Shown: positions 11,135-21,837 of the stretch, one piece after another
Layout: every line of letters starts with the position of its first letter
Position numbering within the stretch: the first letter of the stretch is position 1
Assembly (NCBI RefSeq): GCF_000208745.1
Contig: NC_030855.1
Span: 1,237,989 to 1,301,988 of the forward strand
Direction: 5' to 3'
Length of the DNA stretch: 64,000 bases
Source: Theobroma cacao
Lineage: Eukaryota; Streptophyta; Magnoliopsida; Malvales; Malvaceae
Made by a program: the position numbers and the translations under genes
Notes under the pieces: generated by a model
The model's input: only the letters and a program-made list of their open reading frames with translations
Database searches by the model: none
Told to the model about the DNA's origin: nothing

Positions 11135-11571
11135 CGTTAGAATGAAGATCAGTTTTCCAGGATTTGGGGCTAAAGGTTTCATTTTATTTTTGGGGAAGAC
11201 AAGGACACGTGTTGGTAGTGTATCACTCTTGTAGTCACTAGGTAGTGATTCTCACATGTGTATTTCAAATTTTATTGCCTTTTTCATTTATTTTATTTTA
11301 TTTTATTATATTTATTAGTCTACATTCGGACTGTAAAAGGTCATGTGCGTAATAGACACCTTGTTTGTTGGGTATAAAGGATTATTGTACAACGACTCTC
11401 CGACCGTCTGGGTCCCGTGTTTATTCCTTCTAGGTACCCTGTTAGTTAAAACGTTATCGTTTTGCTCTCTCTGTTATCAAGCCTTCATGTAAGGGGCCTT
11501 ATTACCGTTATAAAAATTATCTTCTTCCTCAGGTATTTTATCTCTTTCATTTCTTCTCTGAATATTTTCCA
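11135..11571 (+). repeat. 5' LTR of copia element 2
   Basis: It begins (C/T)GTTAGAATGAAGA and ends ATATTTTCCA. Blocks such as GGTTTCATTTTA, AAGACAAGGACACG and CCTTATTACCGTTATAAAAA recur in the 3' LTR. The first base is C where the 3' LTR has T, a likely point mutation of the terminal TG. TTATAAAAAT near 11510 could be the element's TATA region. Confidence 0.88.
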
Positions 11572-11580
11572 ATCAGAGCT
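11572..11580 (+). other. Primer-binding site of copia element 2
   Basis: ATCAGAGCT directly after the LTR agrees with the core of the initiator-Met-tRNA-complementary primer site (TATCAGAGC) used by most plant copia elements, with the first base and the preceding TGG altered. Confidence 0.6.
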
Positions 11581-11678
11581 CTAATGGACCTTAAGGGATT
11601 GTAGGGAAGGTTTTCTTGACTGTTGTTTCACTGTTTTCTTTTGGTTTGAGACTCTTTGTTTTCGTGGCTGATTGAATT

Positions 11679-12560
11679 ATGGCTTCTTTGAATATGAGTG
11701 TTACTACTCCTCCTGTCTTCTCGAGGCAGAACTATCTTATTTGGGCAATCAAAATGGAGGCGTACATGAGAGCGTATGATCTGTGGGAGATCGTGGACGC
11801 TGCTGGTGATCCACTTGTTTTGAGAGTGGCAAACTCGGCGATTGCTCAGTTGAAATAGCACAACAAAGAAGTTGCCAAAAGGTACAAAGCCCTTTCAGTT
11901 CTACACTCTGTAATTTCGGATTCTAGTTATACTAGAATTATGAATTGCAAAGCACCTAAGGAAGCCTGGATAAGCTGAAGGAGGTATTTCATGGGACTGA
12001 TAGGACTAGACAGATTCAAGCTCTCAACCTTTGGAGAGAGTTTGAAATGCCAAGAATGGGAGATTATAAGTCTATACAAGGGTATGCTGACAAAGTTCTG
12101 AATAATGTGAATAGGTTGAGGTTGTTAGGTGAAAATGTCTTTGAGAAACGAATTGTGAACAAACTACTGGTTAGTTTACCAGAAAAGTTTGAAGGGAAGA
12201 TTTCTTCACTTGAGGATTCAAAGGACCTTGGGTTAATATATGTTAATAAATTGCTTAATTCTCTTCAAGCTCAAGAGCAGAGAAGAGCTTTGAGGCAGGA
12301 TGCATATGTTGAGGGAGCTTTTTTGGCTAGAAACATAGAAAAAAATCTGGTGGAGAATATCAGAAGAAATCAAGAACTGATAAGAAGGATAAAGGAAAGA
12401 AAGGTGGTGATAAGAAACAAGGAGGTTAGAAGAAGAATTTTCCACCCTGCTCTTATTGCAAGAAGACTAATCACACTGAGAGGTATTGTTGATACAGACC
12501 TACTGTGAAGTGCAGGGTTTGTCATCAACAGGGTCATGTAGAGAAAGTATGTAAGAATCG
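11679..12560 (+). pseudogene. copia element 2 gag remnant
   Basis: The ATG at 11679 opens 'MASLNMSVTTPPVFSRQNY-IWAIKMEAY', the standard copia Gag N-terminus. A stop at about 11857 and a frame change near 11975 interrupt it. The UBN2-type Gag core resumes at 12047-12300. Two consecutive CCHC zinc knuckles follow, C-S-Y-C-K-K-T-N-H-T-E-R-Y-C near 12450 and C-R-V-C-H-Q-Q-G-H-V-E-K-V-C near 12515. The second lies in a different frame from the main open segment. Two knuckles rather than one are found in only some copia lineages. Confidence 0.85.
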
Positions 12561-12669
12561 AGGTGTGAAGATAGAGGAGAAGGCTGCTGTTGTTGAGCAG
12601 AAAGACCAAGCTGAAGATGAGGTCCTGTTTATAGCAAGAACAGCAGACAATGCTCAGAAAAGGGACACT

Positions 12670-13735
12670 TAGCTACTGGACAGTGGGTGTTCCAATCATT
12701 TGACTAGCTGCAAAGACCTTTTTATAACCCTTGATGAGAGTTTTAGTACCAAAATGAAAATTGACAATGGTGATTTCCTATTACTTCTTGGGACTGGTAC
12801 AATTGGAGTTCAAACTCCAAATGGAATCAAGTCAATATCAGGTCTTTTTTATGCACCAAAAGTTAGCCAGAACTTATTGAGTGTTGGTCAACTGGTTGAT
12901 GACAATTTTGAGTTGGTGTTTAAGGACACGTCATGTACTGTTGTGGATCCTACTAGTGAGAAACTTTTCACTGTGGGAACGAGAAACAAGTGTTTCCCTT
13001 TGAATTGGATGAAGGTAACACATTTTACTTATAAATGCTCTCAGTCTGATGAAGAATTGTGGCACAGAAGGTTTGGTCATGTGAACTATTGTTCACTTAA
13101 GCAGATGGTTTCTGAGAATTTAATTGATGGCTTGCCTATGTGAATATTGAAAAATACGCAGGATATGTCAGCTTGGGAAACAAAAGCATGTGCCATTTCC
13201 TAAGAACAGAAACTGAAGTACTACTCAGAAGTTACAACTACTACATACAGATCTTGGTGGTCCAATGAAGACTCCATTAAATGGGAGTAAATATTACTTT
13301 CTTCTTATTGATGACTCTACAAGGTTCAATTAGGTATTCTTTCTTAAGCTGAAGTCTGATGCTTTGAGTTCTTTCATCAAGTTCAAACTACAAGTTGAGA
13401 ACCAGACAGAGTCAACAATCAAAAAATTAAGAACTGATAATGGGACTGAGTACACTTCCAGGAAGTTTGAAGAATATTTAAGTAGGTATGGTATAGTGCA
13501 TCAGTTGAAAATTACCTATAGTCCACAGCAGAATGGAATCTCAGAGAGGAAGAACAGAACATTAATGGAGATGGCAAGATGTCTGTTGTTTGAGAAGAGC
13601 TTACCAAAGTTCTTTTGGACAGAAACTGTTAACACAGCAAACTATCTGCTCAATATACCCAAAACCAAAGCCTTGGTGAACAAAACTCCTTATGAAACCT
13701 GGTATAACTCTAAACATTCTGTTACACATTAAAAA
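12670..13735 (+). pseudogene. copia element 2 protease-integrase remnant
   Basis: After a stop (TAG at about 12670) comes LLDSGCSNHLT, the aspartic protease active site. 12700-13143 is open and ends in the GAG-pre-integrase motif 'LWHRRFGHVNYCSLKQM' with its zinc-binding His residues. Integrase follows with the three acidic catalytic positions visible: HTDLGGPM near 13240, RTDNGTEY near 13435 and GISERKNRT near 13540. Stops at about 13141, 13216, 13333 and 13730 break it. Confidence 0.88.
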
Positions 13736-13739
13736 GTCT

Positions 13740-15640
13740 TTGGTTGTATAGGTTATGTCAAAATACCTAATGCTAGAAGAACTAAGCTTGATGAAAAGTC
13801 TTTTGTTGCTATACATCTTGGATATAGTGAGGTTTCTAAAGGATATAGGCCACTGGATATTAAGACAGTGAAGTTCTTTGTCAGTAAAAATGTAGTCTTT
13901 GATGAGAATATAAGATGGAATTGGGACACAAATTCTGTTGAAAATGCACAGGGACAAGAAATTGTTGGAGATTACTTTACTGAGTCAGAAGATAATAGAG
14001 ATTTATATGAGAATATTAATAAGGTACCTATGAAAGGAACAAGGCCTTTACAAGACATTTATTCCAGATGTTGTGTTGCTGTTAAAGAACCTGGTTCCTT
14101 TGCTGAGGCAGTTGCTGATTAAAAATGGAAACAGGCCATGGAAGCTGAGATGTCAATGATAAAGAAGAATCAAACCTAGATTCTTGTTGATAAACCTGAC
14201 AAGCAGAAGGTCATAGGAGTTAAGTGGATGTATAGAACAAAGCTCAACTCAGATGGGTCGATCAACAAACACAAAGTAAGACTGGTGGTGAAGGGTTTCT
14301 CTCCGACATATGGTAAGGATTTCTGTGAAACATTTGCACCAGTAGCCAAACATGATACAATCAAGCTAATGGTGGCACTAGCAACTAGAGAAAATTGGCA
14401 GATCTGGCACCTGGACTTTAAATCTGCTTTTTTGAATGGAACTATCAAGGAAGATATTTATGTAGAGCAGCCTGAGGGCCTTATTGAACCTGGTAGTGAG
14501 GATAAGGTATGCAAACTAGTAAAGGCTCTCTATGGACTTAAACAAGCCCCAAGAGCTTGGTATGAGAGGATGGATAATTATTTGCAGAGTCAATGATTTC
14601 TCAAGAGCAACAGTGAACATACTTTGTATGTTATATAAGAGCTCAGGTAAACAAGTTCACTTAATATTGTCACTTTATGTGGATGATCTGCTCATCACTG
14701 GACCAGATGACATTGTTAGTTGATGATTTTAAGCTGAGAATGCAGAATGAATTCAACATGAGTGACCTTGGCATCATGTCTTCCTTGCTTGGTTTGCAGA
14801 TTGAACAAAAGGGTGACTGCATAATGTTGCATTAGAAAAAGTATGCTTCTGAATTGCTTAAATAATTCAGAATGAAAAGCTGTAAAGCAGTGGCAACACC
14901 AGTAGCTTTTGGCAGCAAGTTCAGCAAGGATGATGGTGGTGCTGAAGCTGATGAAACTCTCTACAGAAAACTTGTTGGTAGCTTGCTCTATCTTTTTGCA
15001 TCCGGGCCAGATATCATGTATGCTACTAGTCTTTTATCTAGATTTATGCAAAACCGTCTGAAGAATACATGAATGCAGCTAAAAGAATCATTAGATATGT
15101 TAAAGGAACTTCGAGCTTTGGTTTGAAATTTAGCAGAAATGTGAAACAAGAACTTCAGGGGTATTCAAACCGTGACTGGGTTGGGAATGTGGATGATTCT
15201 AAAAGCATCAGTGGTTACTGCTTCTCCTTTGGGAGTGCTTTGTTTGCCTGGAACTCAAAAAAGCAAGAAATTGTTACACAATCCTTTGCCAAGGCAAAAT
15301 ATATGGCTGCTGCAGCTACTATGAATCAAGCACTATGACTCAGAAAAATTTTTGTGAATTTGAAAATTACTTAGGAAGCACCTACTGTTCTTTGGGTGGA
15401 CAACATATCAGCTATTGCAATTGCTTCAAATCTGGTAAGTCATGGAAGAAGAAAGCATAAAAGATTCAAATTTCATGCAATGTAGAGAAGCTGTTAGAAA
15501 TGAAGAAATCTCCATCAAGTATTGTAGCACTGTTAATCAGTTAGCAGATATTTTCACAAAAGGGCTTAGCAAGGATAAATTTGATACTCTGAGGAGTGAG
15601 CTGAGAATCTGCAAAACTAATCTCCGAGTGGTGTGTTGGA
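13740..15640 (+). pseudogene. copia element 2 reverse transcriptase-RNase H remnant
   Basis: RT is readable from 14228 ('RLVVKGFSPTYGKDF', 'FAPVAKHDTIKL', 'HLDFKSAFLNG', 'YGLKQAPRAWYE'), with the YVDDLLI catalytic motif at about 14676-14696. RNase H occupies about 15069-15640. Two of its usual acidic positions are changed: NRDW in place of the usual DADW, and AKAKY in place of AEAEY. So even an unbroken copy of this domain would probably be inactive. Stops and shifts lie near 14594, 14720, 14835, 14863, 15070 and 15336. Confidence 0.88.
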
Positions 15641-15962
15641 ATGAAGACCAGTTTTGTAGGATTTGGCGCTAAAGGTTTCATTTTAATTTTGGTGAAGACA
15701 AGGACACGAGCTGGTAATGTGCCACTCTTGTAGTCACCAGGCAGTGATTCTCACGTCTGGTATTTCAATATTTATTGCTTTTTTCATTTATTTTATTTTA
15801 TTCTGTTTGTTAGTTTGCATTGTAAAAGGTAATGTGCCTAATAGACACCTTGATTGTTGGTATGAAGCCTTTATATCGTATAATAGGCCTTATTACCGTT
15901 ATAAAAATTATCTTCTTCCTCAGCTATTTTATCTCTTTCATTTCTTATCTGAATATTTTCCA
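15634..15962 (+). repeat. 3' LTR of copia element 2
   Basis: It starts TGTTGGAATGAAGA and ends ATATTTTCCA, matching the 5' LTR along its length except for an internal deletion of about 110 bp. Numerous substitutions relative to the 5' LTR indicate an old insertion. Confidence 0.88.
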
Positions 15963-16421
15963 CCATTGTTGTAACTTCAATCTCAGTCATTTTCTAAAAG
16001 TCAACACAAACAGATGGATGGTTGTGCTCTTTTTTGGGAGGTCAATCAGCCTGTTACCATTTGCCCAATTTGAAATAGTTTTCTTGGGTCTTTGGTGGTC
16101 TAATCGGTACAGCGAAGTCCAGTTAAGCTAAGCTCATGGGTCAGTTTACTTTTGTTATTAGTAGTAACTTTCAGTCCCGAGAATATGCTGGAAACAGATA
16201 TTTTAAGCCGACACTAATTGTTTTTCCCCACTGGATTGGACTTTCGCAGAAGCTTCTCTTTTAGATAATCTCAGCTGGATGCCTTGCATCAAGTACAAGT
16301 ATTAAGTTTCAGTTTATCGCTTGCCCTTCCTTCTAATCCTTAGATTAGACAGGAAGAATCTGTAACTAAACTTGTAATTCTCAATTTGGGGAAGAGCCAG
16401 CCACATCCCGCATGTACTATA
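15963..16421. other. Upstream region of BBE-like 2
   Basis: Non-coding and presumed to hold the promoter of BBE-like 2. No clear TATA box was found in the last 100 bp. An in-frame TTG at 16386 extends the open frame upstream but is not a credible start. Confidence 0.4.
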
Positions 16422-18026
16422 ATGAGGAATCCAGTCTCAATTCTATCAGTTATCATCTTTCTGCTTTGTAATTCAATGGCAAATTCAGATATACTCGAAG
16501 AAAGCAGCATTCTTCAATGCCTTTCCAATCATTCTGTCACCTCCCCACCAATCTCTTCAGTCACCTACTTCCCCACCAATCCTTCCTACACCTCGATTCT
16601 ACAATCATACATCAGAAATCTTAGATTCACATCTGCCACAACCGCAAAGCCTCTATTCATTGTGGTTCCGTCCCATGTCTCTCACATCCAAGCGTCAATC
16701 ATTTGCTGCAAAATCCATGGCTTGGAAATGAGAATCCGTAGCGGGGGTCATGATTATGATGGCCTTTCTTATGTGTCGGCAGCTCCATTTATGATCCTTG
16801 ACATGTTCAATCTTCGATCTATAATTGTTGACATGGAGGATGAAAGTGCTTGGGTAGAGTCAGGTGCCACATTGGGTGAACTTTTCTATCGAATTGCAGA
16901 AAAGAGTAAAAACCATGGCTTCCCAGCTGGAGTTTGTCCCACGGTAGGTGTCGGTGGCCATTTCAGTGGAGGTGGGTATGGTAACATGATGAGAAAACAT
17001 GGATTGTCTACTGATAATATTGTCGATGCAAAGCTAGTGGATGCTAATGGAAGAATTTTGGATAGAGAATCAATGGGAGAGGATCTCTTTTGGGCCATCA
17101 GAGGAGGTGGTGGAGCTAGCTTTGGAGTCATTCTTTCATGGAAAATCAAGGTAGTTTCTGTCCCAGAAATTGTTACTGTTTTTAGAATAGAAAAGACATT
17201 AGAACAAGGTGCAACAGATATTGTTCATAAATGGCAATATATTGCTGATAAGATAGATGAAAATCTGTTCATTAGAGTGGTTCTGCTACCAGTGACTAAA
17301 ACGCATTTGCAGTCCATCAAAGCTAAATTCATCGCATTGTTTCTTGGAAATGCTGAAAAACTTATTTCCCTAATGAATGGAACATTTCCCGAATTGGGTT
17401 TATCGCCTGAGAATTGTATTGAAATGAGTTGGATTGAGTCTGTCCTGTTTTGGTCTAATTATCCAAAAGGAACATCCTTGGAGGTTTTGCTTAATCGACA
17501 TCCTCAACCAGAAAAGTACTTGAAAAAGAAATCAGACTATGTGCAGGAACAGATTTCCAAGAAGGATCTTGAAGGGATTTGGAAGAAAATGATTGAACTG
17601 CGAAGACCAGCATTAACATTGAATCCTTATGGTGGGAAAATGAGTGAGATTTCAGAGTCTGAAACTCCTTTTCCTCACAGAGCAGGGAACATATACAAAA
17701 TCCAGTACTCAGTGACTTGGAAAGAGGATGGCGCTGAGGCTTCAGATCGCAGTTTAGATCAGATTACAAGGATTTATGATTATATGACACCTTATGTATC
17801 AAAATATCCTAGAAGTTCATATCTCAACTACAGAGATGTGGACATAGGGATCAATGAAATTGGCAATGCAAGCTACTCAGAGGCCAAGGTATGGGCAAGT
17901 AAGTATTTCAAGGGAAATTTTGACAGATTGGTGCAAGTAAAAATATTGGTAGATCCAGGCAACTTTTTCAGATATGAACAAAGCATTCCATCTCTTACAT
18001 CCTGGAAGAGTACAATGGCAGAATAG
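16422..18026 (+). CDS. BBE-like FAD-linked oxidase 2 (Val gatekeeper)
   Basis: An intronless frame of 534 residues starts at the ATG at 16422, giving a signal peptide (VSILSVIIFLLC) directly after the start. Flavin attachment residues are His110 in RSGGHDYDGLSY and Cys172 in GVCPTVGVGGH. Val175 is at the oxygen-gate position, which in characterised relatives favours use of O2. The Tyr two residues after the linking His is kept. The FAD-binding domain spans about residues 75-250 and the C-terminal BBE domain ends with NYRDVDIG and FFRYEQSIP. It has an unusual Cys-Cys pair (95-96) where the others have one Cys. It lies downstream of copia element 2, whose 3' LTR ends 460 bp before the start codon. 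Confidence 0.95.
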   Translation: MRNPVSILSVIIFLLCNSMANSDILEESSILQCLSNHSVTSPPISSVTYFPTNPSYTSILQSYIRNLRFTSATTAKPLFIVVPSHVSHIQASIICCKIHGLEMRIRSGGHDYDGLSYVSAAPFMILDMFNLRSIIVDMEDESAWVESGATLGELFYRIAEKSKNHGFPAGVCPTVGVGGHFSGGGYGNMMRKHGLSTDNIVDAKLVDANGRILDRESMGEDLFWAIRGGGGASFGVILSWKIKVVSVPEIVTVFRIEKTLEQGATDIVHKWQYIADKIDENLFIRVVLLPVTKTHLQSIKAKFIALFLGNAEKLISLMNGTFPELGLSPENCIEMSWIESVLFWSNYPKGTSLEVLLNRHPQPEKYLKKKSDYVQEQISKKDLEGIWKKMIELRRPALTLNPYGGKMSEISESETPFPHRAGNIYKIQYSVTWKEDGAEASDRSLDQITRIYDYMTPYVSKYPRSSYLNYRDVDIGINEIGNASYSEAKVWASKYFKGNFDRLVQVKILVDPGNFFRYEQSIPSLTSWKSTMAE

Positions 18027-18262
18027 AAGTTAGTTCAAGTATATTTGTGTATTTCCTCGAGGCTATGCTAGTTCCCTGAACATACAGACAATGACAACAA
18101 ATCTTCACTCATAAATCAGAATATTTACACATAATGCTCATCCCTGTTAAAAAGAAAACTAAGTACTTATTTTTTTGTTTACCATTTTATTTGTTATAGA
18201 ATTAACTTAGAAACTATTTGTTGCGAACTAAAATTTGGGCAATATTGTATAATGGTCATTCA
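18027..18262. other. 3' flank of BBE-like 2
   Basis: Short non-coding stretch between the BBE-like 2 stop and a minus-strand copia LTR. No strong polyadenylation signal was singled out. Confidence 0.35.
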
Positions 18263-19020
18263 TGTTACAGAATTACATTCCAGAGAGAATATAATGAAGA
18301 AAGGGAGAGTTTCTGCAACCTAAAGAGCACACACATTGCACTTAAAAATGCAGAGAAAATGTGATGAAAGGGAGAAAGTTTTCTGCAGAATGAAGAAGTT
18401 CTACTTAAGTCACAGAGTTATCTTTGGTCATCAACACTGATAAATAACTTATTCAACTGCCTCAATCATACTTTTAACAGATTCTGCTCCTTTGCATGAG
18501 TTCTGCATATTGAATTCTTCAACATCAACACTCCAACTGCTTCAAAGTAAACTTGTCACTTTTGATAGTTGTTGCCAATTTGCTTGTTGAGCAGCCGCAT
18601 GCCTTGTAAACGTATGGACTGTTTCCTCCAAAGCTAGATTTTTTATGCCAATATGAGTCTTCCACCACCATGGCTCAAGACTTATAATGGTATACTAGCT
18701 GATGGATTAATAATACCAACCACTTTCAAAAAGAAATTTAAATTGTCTCTTAGGATAATGACAAACATAAAAAATCTCAACCAAAACATACCAGAAAAGG
18801 CTACAATAGGTCACTGCAACAAGCATGAGACTTAGACTGAAAAACTAACACAGCAGCAAAGTCGGCCATTGACTCCAAGAATCCTCCAATTGGCTGCTTC
18901 GCAGCAAACTCTAATTTCATTCCTCCATTTGCTCGAAGCCTCGAACCTGATACTTGGTAGAGGCTCTGTAAGAATGTCAGCAAGGTGATTCTTAGAATGG
19001 CTATGAACCAGTATCATTTC
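18263..19020 (-). mobile_element. 3' fragment of a Ty1/copia element, RNase H end plus LTR
   Basis: On the minus strand, 19017-18860 reads 'HSHSKNHLADILTEPLPSIRFE', the conserved C-terminus of copia RNase H (pattern QVADILTKPLP..F). Further along, a purine tract (AAGCAGTTGGAG) precedes TGTTGATGTTGAAG at 18530, and the sequence to ...CTGTAACA at 18263 has LTR-like ends, giving a 268 bp LTR candidate. No gag or RT was found to the right, so only the 3' end remains. It lies between BBE-like 2 and 3 and is unrelated in sequence to element 2. Confidence 0.7.
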
Positions 19021-19301
19021 TTTGTCCTGCTACACTTCCCTAGAAAACATTTCGCTTTTGTTACACGTGTAATAGCATAGGCTTTCCCTTTTTAAAAAAT
19101 TGTTTACTGTACGAGGGGCGGAGGCTTAGAGGGGTGGTTTGGACCCAAAGCAGTCGGTAAGATATTAACCTTGCTGACAATTTGATTGATTGCTGCTCCT
19201 TTTCTCGGGTGGGTCGAAAGGTAACAATGTATAATGACTCCATTGACACCTGCCCCATGCATTGGCCCCCACATTCTAGGCTGGATGAATCAATGCCTTT
19301 G

Positions 19302-19342
19302 CCGGATTAACTAGATTCCTTGTTGTTTGATTGCTAATCCGG
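19302..19342. promoter_or_regulatory. Dyad CCGGATTA / TAATCCGG upstream of BBE-like 3
   Basis: Perfect 8 bp inverted arms lie at 19302-19309 and 19335-19342 with a 25 bp spacer, 50-90 bp before the TATA box. Each arm contains GGATT, a core recognised by GARP/ARR-B-type plant factors. A regulatory role is an inference. Confidence 0.4.
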
Positions 19343-19391
19343 AAGCGGATATCTTAATGAACACCTGATCTTAATTATGAATAAATCATTG

Positions 19392-19399
19392 TATAAAAG
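19392..19399 (+). promoter_or_regulatory. TATA box of BBE-like 3
   Basis: TATAAAAG lies 41 bp before the ATG at 19440. It lies downstream of the earlier in-frame ATG at 19377, so transcription from it would exclude that ATG. This decides the start codon. Confidence 0.65.
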
Positions 19400-19439
19400 T
19401 AGAAAATTAAGCTTCTTCACCCCCACCGACAAGAAAGCA

Positions 19440-21023
19440 ATGACGATGTCTTTGCCTCTTCTTCTTTTAGTTGTCGTCTCCATCACCATATGCTCCTCCG
19501 TGGCAGCCTCCGATTCCGTCTATGAATCCTTTATTCAGTGCCTAACAAGCCATTCCAACCCATCAGATCATGTCTCCAACATAGTCTACTCTCAGTCCAG
19601 TTCTTCCTACAACTCTGTTTTACAAGCATACATCCGTAATGCTCGTTTTAATACTTCTGCCACACCGAAACCGGTGATTATAATCACCCCTTTGCAAGAA
19701 TCACATGTCTCAGCAGCCGTTATCTGTTCCAAGAAGATCGGTTTTCAACTCAAAATTCGAAGCGGCGGCCATGATTTTGAGGGCATATCTTATGTATCTG
19801 ACAAACCTTTTTTCATTCTTGACATGTTCAATCTACGTTCAATATCTGTTAATATGGCAGATGAATCCGCTTGGGTTGAGGCCGGCGCCACACTTGGAGA
19901 ACTTTACTATAGGATTTGGGAAAAGGGCAAAGTCCACGGATTTCCTGCAGGGGTTTGTCCCACTGTCGGCGTTGGCGGGCACATAAGCGGTGCTGGTTAT
20001 GGTAACATGGTGAGAAAGTATGGTCTCTCTGTGGATCATGTGGTGGATGCTAAGATAGTTGATGTAAACGGTAAGATTCTTGACAGAAAAGGCATGGGAG
20101 AGGATCTTTTCTGGGCTATCAGAGGCGGTGGAGGAGGCAGTTTTGGTGTTATTTTAGCTTACAAGATCAAGCTTGTTCCTGTTCCTGAAACTGTTACGGT
20201 TTTTAAAGTTGAAAGAACTTTGGAACAGAACGCTACTGATGTTGTTTACAAGTGGCAATCTGTTGCTCCAACAACAGATAACAATTTGTTCATGAGGATG
20301 CTTGTGCAGCCAGCTACTTTAAACAAGCAAAAGACCATCAGAATTTCGATTTATGCACTATATTTGGGGCGTGCCGATAATCTTGTCTCTTTACTGGCTA
20401 AGGATCTCCCTGAATTGGGTCTAAAAAAAGAGAATTGTTTGGAGATGAGTTGGATAGACTCTGCTCTTTGGTGGGGTAGTCTCAACTACGGTACTTCACC
20501 GAATGCGCTGCTTAGTAGAAACTACCATGTTAAATTCATGAAGAGGAAGTCAGATTATGTGCAGACTCCAATTCCTAAAGATGGGTTGGAATGGCTTTGG
20601 AAAAGGATGATTGAATTAGCAGAACCCGGGTTGGTTTTCAATCCATATGGAGGGATAATGAATGAAATCAAGGCTACAGACACCCCATTTCCTCATCGAG
20701 CTGGAAATTTGTTTAAGATCCAGTATTCAATAAGCTGGAAGGAGACAGGAATGGATGCAGACAGAAAGTACAGAACTCTGGTTAAGAGGCTTCACAGTTA
20801 CATGACTGGCTTTGTGTCCAAGAACCCAAGAAGTGCTTATTTGAACTATAGGGACCTTGACATTGGCATCAGCGAAACTTGGACATACCAAGAAGGTAAA
20901 GTTTATGGACAGAGTTATTTTAATGGTAATTTTGAGAGATTGGTAGATGTAAAATCTGCTGTTGATCCAGAGAATTTCTTCAGGAACGAACAGAGCATCC
21001 CCCCTCGTACAAGTAAGGCATAG
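19440..21023 (+). CDS. BBE-like FAD-linked oxidase 3 (Phe replaces active-site Tyr)
   Basis: Intronless, 527 residues from the ATG at 19440, chosen because a TATA box lies at 19392 and the signal peptide (LPLLLLVVVSITIC) then starts at residue 5. An ATG at 19377 would add 21 residues. The flavin-linking residues are His111 and Cys173 (GVCPTVGVGGH), and the gatekeeper is Val176. The usual RSGGHDY reads RSGGHDF here, so Phe113 sits where other family members have the Tyr equivalent to the substrate-pocket Tyr106 of California poppy BBE. GGGYG is also changed to GAGYG after the linking Cys motif. It is closest to BBE-like 4, sharing 'PVIIITPL', 'GTSP.ALL.RN' and the C-terminal 'RNEQSIPPRTS'. It is probably secreted. 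Confidence 0.95.
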   Translation: MTMSLPLLLLVVVSITICSSVAASDSVYESFIQCLTSHSNPSDHVSNIVYSQSSSSYNSVLQAYIRNARFNTSATPKPVIIITPLQESHVSAAVICSKKIGFQLKIRSGGHDFEGISYVSDKPFFILDMFNLRSISVNMADESAWVEAGATLGELYYRIWEKGKVHGFPAGVCPTVGVGGHISGAGYGNMVRKYGLSVDHVVDAKIVDVNGKILDRKGMGEDLFWAIRGGGGGSFGVILAYKIKLVPVPETVTVFKVERTLEQNATDVVYKWQSVAPTTDNNLFMRMLVQPATLNKQKTIRISIYALYLGRADNLVSLLAKDLPELGLKKENCLEMSWIDSALWWGSLNYGTSPNALLSRNYHVKFMKRKSDYVQTPIPKDGLEWLWKRMIELAEPGLVFNPYGGIMNEIKATDTPFPHRAGNLFKIQYSISWKETGMDADRKYRTLVKRLHSYMTGFVSKNPRSAYLNYRDLDIGISETWTYQEGKVYGQSYFNGNFERLVDVKSAVDPENFFRNEQSIPPRTSKA

Positions 21024-21837
21024 TGCTCTTCTGTAGTTTTGCAATTGGAAGATATTTTCAATGCATAAGTGCTCTTTAAAGTTCCTTCAGATCCAACTGC
21101 CAACTCTCACTAAAGCTCACACGCTTGAACTTTGCTTTTGCCAAAGTGGCCCTTGCTCTTTTTGCTGTCTTTACTTTGCCTTGTACTGTACCCAATGGTC
21201 ACTCACGCGGGGTTGGTGGCTACAGGGTCCAAATCAGGTGAGGGTGAGACCAGATTTCTGACATCCAGGCAAGCTATCAGCACACTGATAGGACTGCTTT
21301 TCTGCTTGCTGGTTCTTTAGGAATCAGGGGAACTAGTTGTGGGATTCGACATATATTTTCCATTTGTTCCTTTTCTCTGTTGACATGAAAATGAAGCAAA
21401 TCATTTACATGCAAGGTTGATAAATGATAATCATTTACATTCATCATGTGGTTTCAGGATTTTCATAGTTCTATATTTATAAATGAATACACACAAATAT
21501 ACATAAACACATATATGATTTTAACTAGATGTCTAATCAACCTAGTGCAGTAGCAGTCGGGTGAAGTGAAATTTAAAATGTTTATCTATTTTAAGAAGAT
21601 TTTTTTTTTGTATTTTGTACTTTTCAAATAATTAGCAAAGAACATAATAGTGTTGTTTTTCAGGACTGCAATGTATAGAAGGCCAATATTAAAAATTCAA
21701 AATCTTCATTCACACACAGCTGCACAAGAGATGCAGCCCATAGGAAGATAAAATGAATTGACAAAAATCTACTATACAAATAGAAATGGACCAAGTTGGC
21801 AGAAATTGATCAAAAGGTGATGTGGCATGGTGGATGA
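21024..21837. other. Spacer downstream of BBE-like 3
   Basis: Non-coding. The open stretches near 21061-21320 have no recognisable protein features. The right part is AT-rich and borders the CASP-like pseudogene. Confidence 0.4.

Larger units (their letters stand above)
11135..15962 (+). mobile_element. Ty1/copia LTR retrotransposon with both LTRs (element 2)
   Basis: Two directly repeated LTRs (11135-11571 and 15634-15962) flank a complete but decayed gag-pol in copia order. A tRNA-iMet-type primer site follows the 5' LTR. The 5' LTR retains about 110 bp (roughly 11385-11500) absent from the 3' LTR, including a CTCTCCGACCGTCTGGGTCC segment. I could not find a clean 5 bp target duplication, so the ends may have been altered or exchanged. 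Numerous stops make it non-autonomous. It lies between BBE-like 1 and 2. Confidence 0.92.

Noticed and set aside
16386..16421. Upstream extension of BBE-like 2 (and similarly GTG at 9059 for BBE-like 1, TTG at 60161 for the F-box gene).
   Set aside because: These begin with non-ATG codons. Nuclear plant genes use ATG, and the next ATG places the signal peptide or domain correctly.
19377..19439. First in-frame ATG of BBE-like 3.
   Set aside because: A good TATA box lies downstream of it, and the added 21 residues are basic and would precede the signal peptide. Not fully excluded.
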